Source: a virus. Taken from it: DNA of 25,293 nucleotides. A model generated the notes under the pieces. It was not told the DNA's origin. It did no database searches and was given only the letters and a program-made list of their open reading frames with translations. Location of the stretch: positions 1 through 25,293 of IMG/VR virus record IMGVR_UViG_3300025732_000245. One strand, written 5' to 3'. The position numbers were made by a program, and so were the translations under genes. Position 1 is the first letter of the stretch. Every line of letters begins with the position of its first letter. Below, piece after piece: positions 16,745-22,500 of this stretch.

Positions 16745-17419
16745 ATGGCTGAAATCGTTGTCGGGCGGGCAGATTGGCGAAACTCCCAACATCTTTGGGA
16801 ATTGCGACTAGCGTATCTTGCTGAGGAGATCGAGCGCGAGCCGAAATTCGCCATCGAAACCCCGGCGCAGATGGCGCGAATGGCGCATCAAACGCATGAG
16901 TTCGTGTTCTCCGACAACCGCGCCATCTTTATGGCGTACCGAGCCGAGGAGCCAATCGGATATTTGATTTTGGAACTCGGAGACTACGTCGGCTTCTACG
17001 AGCGCACGGGCGTTCGCGTGGCCGGGTTCTACGTGATTCCGACCGAACGCAAGGGCGTGGCGGGCCAAAAACTTCTGCGTGCCGGATATGACGCCGTCCG
17101 AAAAAACGGGTATCCTAGAACCCAAGCCGTGGTAACGGTTGGCAACGATGCCATGCGGAACCAACTGGAGCGCAACGGCTACCGGCTCGTTTCGGTTATT
17201 TACGAACGAGAGGAGCGATCCAATGGGAAGCATGACCTCGGGGCAGAAGCAGAGCAAGAAGTTCACGCAGCAAGCGGTGGGAGCCCTAACAGCGGGCCAG
17301 CAGCAAATGCTGTCGAATCCGCTGTTCATGGCGGGGCAACAACTTGCGATGGAGTACGCGAAGAATCCAACGACGTTCAACCCGCAGTTGATCGCACAAC
17401 TGCGAGCGTTGGCGGCTGA
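16745..17419 (+). CDS. GNAT-fold (N-acetyltransferase-like) protein at a T7 gp13-like position
   Basis: The ATG at 16745 lies 17 bases after the previous stop, without a clear ribosome-binding site. The frame gives 224 residues. Residues 1-158 form a GNAT domain: FSDNRAIFMAYRAEEPIGYLILELGDYV (two central strands, written here in part), VAGFYVIPTERKGVAGQ (about 91-108, the acetyl-CoA loop region) and the closing MRNQLERNGYRLVSVIYERE. The loop reads RKGVAG, one glycine short of the usual R/QxxGxG/A, so binding of acetyl-CoA may be weak or lost. As I recall, T7 gp13, an internal virion protein, belongs to the GNAT clan and sits at the same place in gene order. Residues 160-224 are a low-complexity tail that overlaps the next gene by 197 bases. 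Acetyltransferase activity is possible but not shown. Confidence 0.78.
   Translation: MAEIVVGRADWRNSQHLWELRLAYLAEEIEREPKFAIETPAQMARMAHQTHEFVFSDNRAIFMAYRAEEPIGYLILELGDYVGFYERTGVRVAGFYVIPTERKGVAGQKLLRAGYDAVRKNGYPRTQAVVTVGNDAMRNQLERNGYRLVSVIYEREERSNGKHDLGAEAEQEVHAASGGSPNSGPAANAVESAVHGGATTCDGVREESNDVQPAVDRTTASVGG
17211..17215 (+). promoter_or_regulatory. Ribosome-binding site fixing the start at 17223
   Basis: AGGAG lies seven bases before ATG 17223, inside the coding sequence of the GNAT gene. An ATG at 17139 in the same frame has no such site, so 17223 is the better start. Confidence 0.75.
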
Positions 17420-17801
17420 CCAGCAGGCATCGACGGCTCGGGCAACGCAGCAGCAGGTTGCAGAGCGTGCAGGAGCCACAGGGTCGTATCGGTCCGGCAT
17501 GACCGGCGAGATGCAGCGTCGCGTCGCCCAGCAGCAGGGACAGGGCATCGCGGACGCGTATCGGCAAATCGAAACGCAAGCGGCTATGCAGCGTCCGGCG
17601 GATTATCAAAACGCCTTGGCGATGATGAACGCGGTCCTTGGTCCGCAATACCAATGGGACCGTGATATCGCGAATGCTTACGTGGGCGCGGCAGGCAATC
17701 AGGTGTGGCAGCAGGCATCGCCGTGGGCGTCGTTCGGAACTGGCGTCGGAAACATTTTCGGTTCATTGGTAGGCCGCAAACAAGGCTTCTTGGGGATCTG
17801 A
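17223..17801 (+). CDS. Probable internal virion protein (T7 gp14-like position)
   Basis: Starting at ATG 17223 the product has 192 residues, close to the T7 gp14 length of about 196. It is rich in Gln, Ala and Met and mostly helical: GQKQSKKFTQQAVGALTAGQ, a middle segment LRALAADQQASTARATQQQ and a C-terminal NAYVGAAGNQVWQQASPWAS followed by a weakly hydrophobic FGTGVGNIFGSLVG that could touch membrane. Such proteins are stored in the head or core and injected to help form the channel across the host envelope. There is no sequence motif proving this. The call rests on composition, length and position between a GNAT protein and larger coiled-coil proteins. Confidence 0.68.
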   Translation: MGSMTSGQKQSKKFTQQAVGALTAGQQQMLSNPLFMAGQQLAMEYAKNPTTFNPQLIAQLRALAADQQASTARATQQQVAERAGATGSYRSGMTGEMQRRVAQQQGQGIADAYRQIETQAAMQRPADYQNALAMMNAVLGPQYQWDRDIANAYVGAAGNQVWQQASPWASFGTGVGNIFGSLVGRKQGFLGI

Positions 17802-17802
17802 C

Positions 17803-18924
17803 ATGGGCGATTTTGCAGCCGGATTTGCATCGGGCGCGGGTCAGGTATTGCCCGGTGCAATCCAAGACAAGGAACGACGGGCGCAGCAAGAAGAGCAATT
17901 TGGGCAAGAACTAGCATTACGAAACAAAGCGCTTGACCAAGAGGCCGCTCGCAATGCCGCATACATCGCGTTGCTAAATGCTCAAGCCGCAGCGATGACT
18001 CAAGGCACCGCCGCCGGCGCGTTTGAAACCGATCCCGCGGTGATTGAGGCCAAACGCCGTGCTGCGATTGCTGCGGGCCAAAAGGCTGGGGCAGAAGGTG
18101 ACACCGCGCGGGACCGACTTCAAGCGGAACTTGATGCGCTTCGCGCTCAAATCGCCGCGACTCAAGCCGGAAGCGATCTTGCTGGCAAACGATTTGAATT
18201 TGAGAAATCACAATTCGACAAAACGTTTGCTGAACAAACGAAGCGATGGGAAGCCGAACAGGAAAACATTAAAACGGATCGCGCTCTTCGCGACAAATAC
18301 GCCGGCTGGGATTACGAGTTCAAACTTCAAGAATCGGCCTCACGCGGCGTCTTGGCAAACATCCAACGCGAAGCCGCCGAACGTGCTAAGAATGAATTGG
18401 GTCCAGTTGGAAATGCGTTCATTGGGTACCAACTTCAGCAGTTGCAAGCGTCGGGCGTCGAGGTTCAACCCGATCAGTTCCAGCAACTTGTGAATGCCGC
18501 TAGGCAGTTTGACAATCCAAGTGGAACAGGGCGTCCAACTGGAAAAATTAGTTTTGGTTCAAGCATTCCCGGCATTGGCGCAACCGAAACAGCAGCCGTC
18601 CGAGAACTTATTGGCAACATGCCATTGAAGGATGCGATCCCGGCTATTGCTAGCGATCCTGCTCAAGAAATGCTGTTTTGGGGTCGCACTAAAAAGTTGT
18701 TGGTTCCATACGGACGGACGTTTGTGCCAATTTTCGTAGACGCCGCTGACTACGGGGATGCTAAGGCCACCTACGACAAGGCCGTTTCGGACATTCCGAA
18801 GGAGATGCGAACGCCGGAGCAGATCCAGCGAGCGATTTACGAGTATCAGCAACGATACAACATCAAGAGGCAGGTATCTCCAAATCGTTTAGAGCCGTTG
18901 TTCCGAGCGACAGGAGGCATGTAG
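17803..18924 (+). CDS. Probable internal virion protein with coiled coil (T7 gp15-like position)
   Basis: The ATG at 17803 follows the previous stop by one base, with GGGGA at 17792-17796. The product has 373 residues. The N-terminus (MGDFAAGFASGAGQVLPGAI) is small and hydrophobic, followed by about 160 residues of charged Ala/Glu/Gln/Arg-rich helix with coiled-coil character (ERRAQQEEQFGQELALRNKA and on to KRFEFEKSQFDKTFAEQTKR). The C-terminal 130 residues look globular (SIPGIGATETAAVRELIGNM; FWGRTKKLLVPYGRTFVPIF). It is much shorter than T7 gp15 (747 residues), so equivalence is positional only. Likely a packaged ejection protein. Confidence 0.66.
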   Translation: MGDFAAGFASGAGQVLPGAIQDKERRAQQEEQFGQELALRNKALDQEAARNAAYIALLNAQAAAMTQGTAAGAFETDPAVIEAKRRAAIAAGQKAGAEGDTARDRLQAELDALRAQIAATQAGSDLAGKRFEFEKSQFDKTFAEQTKRWEAEQENIKTDRALRDKYAGWDYEFKLQESASRGVLANIQREAAERAKNELGPVGNAFIGYQLQQLQASGVEVQPDQFQQLVNAARQFDNPSGTGRPTGKISFGSSIPGIGATETAAVRELIGNMPLKDAIPAIASDPAQEMLFWGRTKKLLVPYGRTFVPIFVDAADYGDAKATYDKAVSDIPKEMRTPEQIQRAIYEYQQRYNIKRQVSPNRLEPLFRATGGM

Positions 18925-18928
18925 GCAT

Positions 18929-19543
18929 ATGCCCGACCCAATCAATCCCAACACGCCAGCGACGACTGCAAACAACCCAATGGCCTCCGCGCCGTCGTGG
19001 GATCAGTTCGTCAATCAGTATTACCGTGCGCCTCAGCAGGGGATGATCGGTCGGCAGCAGCAAACGCCAACGTTTTTAAATCCGTTTGCCGGGATGGAAA
19101 TGCCATTCGGGCGACTTGGTGGATACAACGACCCAAGTTTGGGATGGGCATCGTTGATTAACTCCGGCTTGTTGAATCAATACGGAATCACCAATGCCGG
19201 CCAGTTCATGAATTATTATCTCAGCCCTCAAGGGAGTGACCGTCGCGCCTCGGGCGTGGACATCATGCAACAGGTCTTCCGCGATTGGCAGTTGCAGCAG
19301 ATGAGGCAACAGCAGCAAGGGCAACCGCAGCAACAACCGACCGAGGCGCAGGCGGTGCAACCGCAGCAGCAAATTTCTCCTGCTCAAGTTTTGTCGGCAT
19401 TCGCTCAGGTTGCGCCAGTTAACAACCCTCCTCCGCTCGGCACCTACGCGTCGCTGCTGGCGGCGATGAACACCCCGACTCCGCCGGCGGCGCAACAAGC
19501 CGATCCGTTGGCTAGTTGGATTATGCAATATCTCCGAGGTTAA
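18929..19543 (+). CDS. Glutamine/proline-rich protein in the ejection-protein cluster
   Basis: The ATG at 18929 follows the previous stop by four bases, with AGGAGG at 18912-18917 somewhat far upstream. The product has 204 residues. The N-terminal 30 residues are Pro/Asn/Ala-rich. A central globular part contains FGRLGGYNDPSLGWASLINS and GITNAGQFMNYYLSPQ, then a poly-glutamine stretch (about 130-155, RQQQQGQPQQQPTEAQ and similar), a Pro-rich linker and a final ADPLASWIMQYLRG. Low-complexity Gln/Pro linkers suggest a flexible protein that unfolds easily, as needed for passage through the portal. No family recognised. The gene is followed two bases after its stop by the giant ejection protein. 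Confidence 0.68.
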   Translation: MPDPINPNTPATTANNPMASAPSWDQFVNQYYRAPQQGMIGRQQQTPTFLNPFAGMEMPFGRLGGYNDPSLGWASLINSGLLNQYGITNAGQFMNYYLSPQGSDRRASGVDIMQQVFRDWQLQQMRQQQQGQPQQQPTEAQAVQPQQQISPAQVLSAFAQVAPVNNPPPLGTYASLLAAMNTPTPPAAQQADPLASWIMQYLRG

Positions 19544-19545
19544 TC

Positions 19546-22500
19546 ATGCCGATTGATCTGCTACGTCGCCAAGCACCATTTGCTCTCCCGCAACTTCCAA
19601 CGTTGCCGACGTTGCAGAACTACGGAACGATGGGAGCAGCGTCCCGAACCGCGGCGGGAGAAACGCCTCCGGATCTTGCTGGGGTTTGGCCAACCCCCGT
19701 AGACATTTCGCGGGCTGAACGCGAACGTGTCGCATCTCAACAACCGTGGTGGGCCAAGGTTTTTGGATCTGTAGACATCCTGCTCGGTGGTCGTGCCATT
19801 CGCGGTGCCATTCGCGGAATGGGGTACAACTCGGAAATCTCACCGCTTGAGGGGTTTCTTCGCGGTCTTCCGGGCACCGACTTTTTCGATGCAAATCTCG
19901 ACACGTCGTTTGCAGATATTCGGAAAGCGTTTGGCGATTACAACGCAGACGAGGGCGCGGGTAATTTTGTCGTCAATCTAGTCGGCGATCTCCTGCTGGA
20001 TCCGACAACGTATTTGATGCCGCTCGGCGCTACGGCGAAGGCGGCTAGCCTAGCCTTGAAGGCCGACAACGTAGCCGTAGATGCTGCGGCAAACGTGCTG
20101 CCGGCGTTGACACGTAAGAATTACGGTCTTGCATCGTCGGCGCTCCGGGCGTCGGGCATGACGCAGGAACAATTGGTGCAAAACGGGCTGAAGGCCGGCA
20201 TGGTTTTTCACATCCCGTTTACGGATTTTTACAAACCAATGGATCTATTTGGGCTCAAATCTATGAGCCTGAATTCCGCAAAAGCCGTAGACAAACTTGG
20301 AACGCTAATCCGAACATCGCCCGTAACCGGCCACCTCGTGCAGGCGTTCGGTGGCGCAAGGGGTCTTGACGCGGAGCAGTACGCGACCTTCAAGGCGTTG
20401 AAGGCAACGTGGAAAAATCGGCAGGACACCATCACGCAGGGATTTTTGATGTCCTTGTCGAAGATGAATCCTCAGTTCCGCGAGCAGTTGTTGCAAGACC
20501 GAGACACTATGGAAGTGTTTAGCGTCCTGCTTGAAACCGGTGGCTTCCAACACCTCGACGACGCGGGAATGCTGGAACACGTCATCACCAATCGCGAATC
20601 GATCTTGCAAGCGATGGAGGTGGCGCGTCGATACGAAACCGACGATGCGTTCAAGCGGCTGATTGACGACGCCCACGGCGGAACGTTCGACATCGGCGCA
20701 TACATGGACGACATCAAAACGCCGGCGTCGCGTCGAACGGGACCGGGCTATCTCGACACGTTGTTGTCCAGCGAACTTGAAGATGCTGCGGTATCCAAAC
20801 AAAAGGACGCGATTCGTAGGCTGCTCGATGTCAAGTTCGGAAACCGTCCCATGCGGTTGTCCGAAAACATGTTGAACAAGATCGACATGGTTCCTCGACC
20901 GGGCGTAGACATTCCGTTTGCTCACAACAAGTTGGCCGAGGTCGTTCCTCCGGAAACGCTCGACGATCTTCTGCCGGATCGCATCGGAATCAATGCGTCC
21001 GGAACTCTTGCCAAACGAGCGCAGGACACGATTCGGTCGGCAGGATTTGAATCTGCCGAGGACCTCAACCTTGCCGCCAACGGTCAGATTTCGTCGCGTG
21101 GTTCGCCAACGGCTGAGATCATTGCCGAGGCGCAACAGGTTCAGAAGCAAGTGGACACGATTATCGAAGCGGATCGGTTGTCGCTACGTGATCCGGCAGC
21201 ATTGCTTGCGCGACGCGGCGAACTGCTTGCTCGCGCCGGCGGGAAAACGCTTGCCGAGGTTGCGGATCGACGTCGCCAATATCAGATTCTTGCGTCGGAC
21301 GCAAAGGCTCGCGGCGACATGGATCTTGCCGGGCGTTACGTGCAAGCGCAGAAGGCGTTTACCCGCGTAGAGACCGAGATTGCCACGCTTGAACGCGAAA
21401 TGGACAATCTTGTGCGCGAGCCTGAATTGGTTCGTTCGCGGTTCCCGGATTACACCGACGACACGATTCAGCGTCAGATCGACGAAATGAAAGGCGTGCT
21501 TGCCGACCGCGTTCCGGTGACCGAAGGCGAGCGGCTAGCCGAGCGCGTAAGCGCGGAAACCCTACGCAAGGCTACCGTCGGGCGCGTGCTGGATTGGCAA
21601 CGCAAGACGTTGGAAGCCGGCACCGACGCCGAACTTGCCACCCTCCGTTTGCGTGCGGACCAACTGACGCAGTTGGACAACCTCGGTCGTCTCGACGACG
21701 CGGGCCGACGGGAACTTACCGCCAACATCAAACAGCAGCGCGATCTGATCCGCGAAGGCAAAAAACTAGGCGGTCGCGATTTGTTCGATGCCGTCGAGGA
21801 AGCCGCAAAAATTCACGTCAAAACAATGCAGGGAGTGCTTCGCGCCGAACGTGCGGCTGGGCTCATGAATCAAGGCATGGAAATGTACCTGCCGCGCATC
21901 ATGAACCCGGCGGTCAGGCAACTGATTAACGAGCGATTTGATTCGGCGATGGAGGCTATGGGAACGGGCGAGGCTGCTCGATCCTTCATGCAGGGACGCA
22001 CGTTCAACGACCTGCTGACCTTGGAAGCCAACATCCTTATGGAAACAGTTGGCTCCAAGATCACCGGGTTTAAGGGTCTCACGGAGTTCCTGCAACTCGA
22101 CGCGCAGGCAGCGGAGCGCACAATTGCTGCGCTGCAAACGGGCAAGATGAAATGGACGGATTTGATCTTTGGCCCGAAGTGGGCCAACAAGGTCATTCGG
22201 CCTCTTGACCCGGATGTTGCAGACTTCTTCATCGCCAATCCTGTCGTTGCGGATTACGCTCGCATCATGTCGTCGGGCAAGGCTATCGGAAAACCGTTGT
22301 TCGTGCAGATGGCTTTCGACGAGAACGGCGGTCTTGTGAAGGGTGCCGCCAGCATGGGCGACACCGAGGGCGTGGCCGAACTGCTACAGGGTTACGATCC
22401 GACGAAGCATCGTATTCTCATTTACGACCCCGAGCAGAACGTCGCCAAGGTAGCAAGCCGCGCCGACGTCATGTCGGACGTAACCGACTACGCCGTCAAC

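Noticed and set aside
17139-17222. Earlier start (ATG 17139) for the gp14-like gene
   Set aside because: The extra 28 residues lie in the conserved end of the GNAT domain in another frame, and the good ribosome-binding site is in front of 17223.
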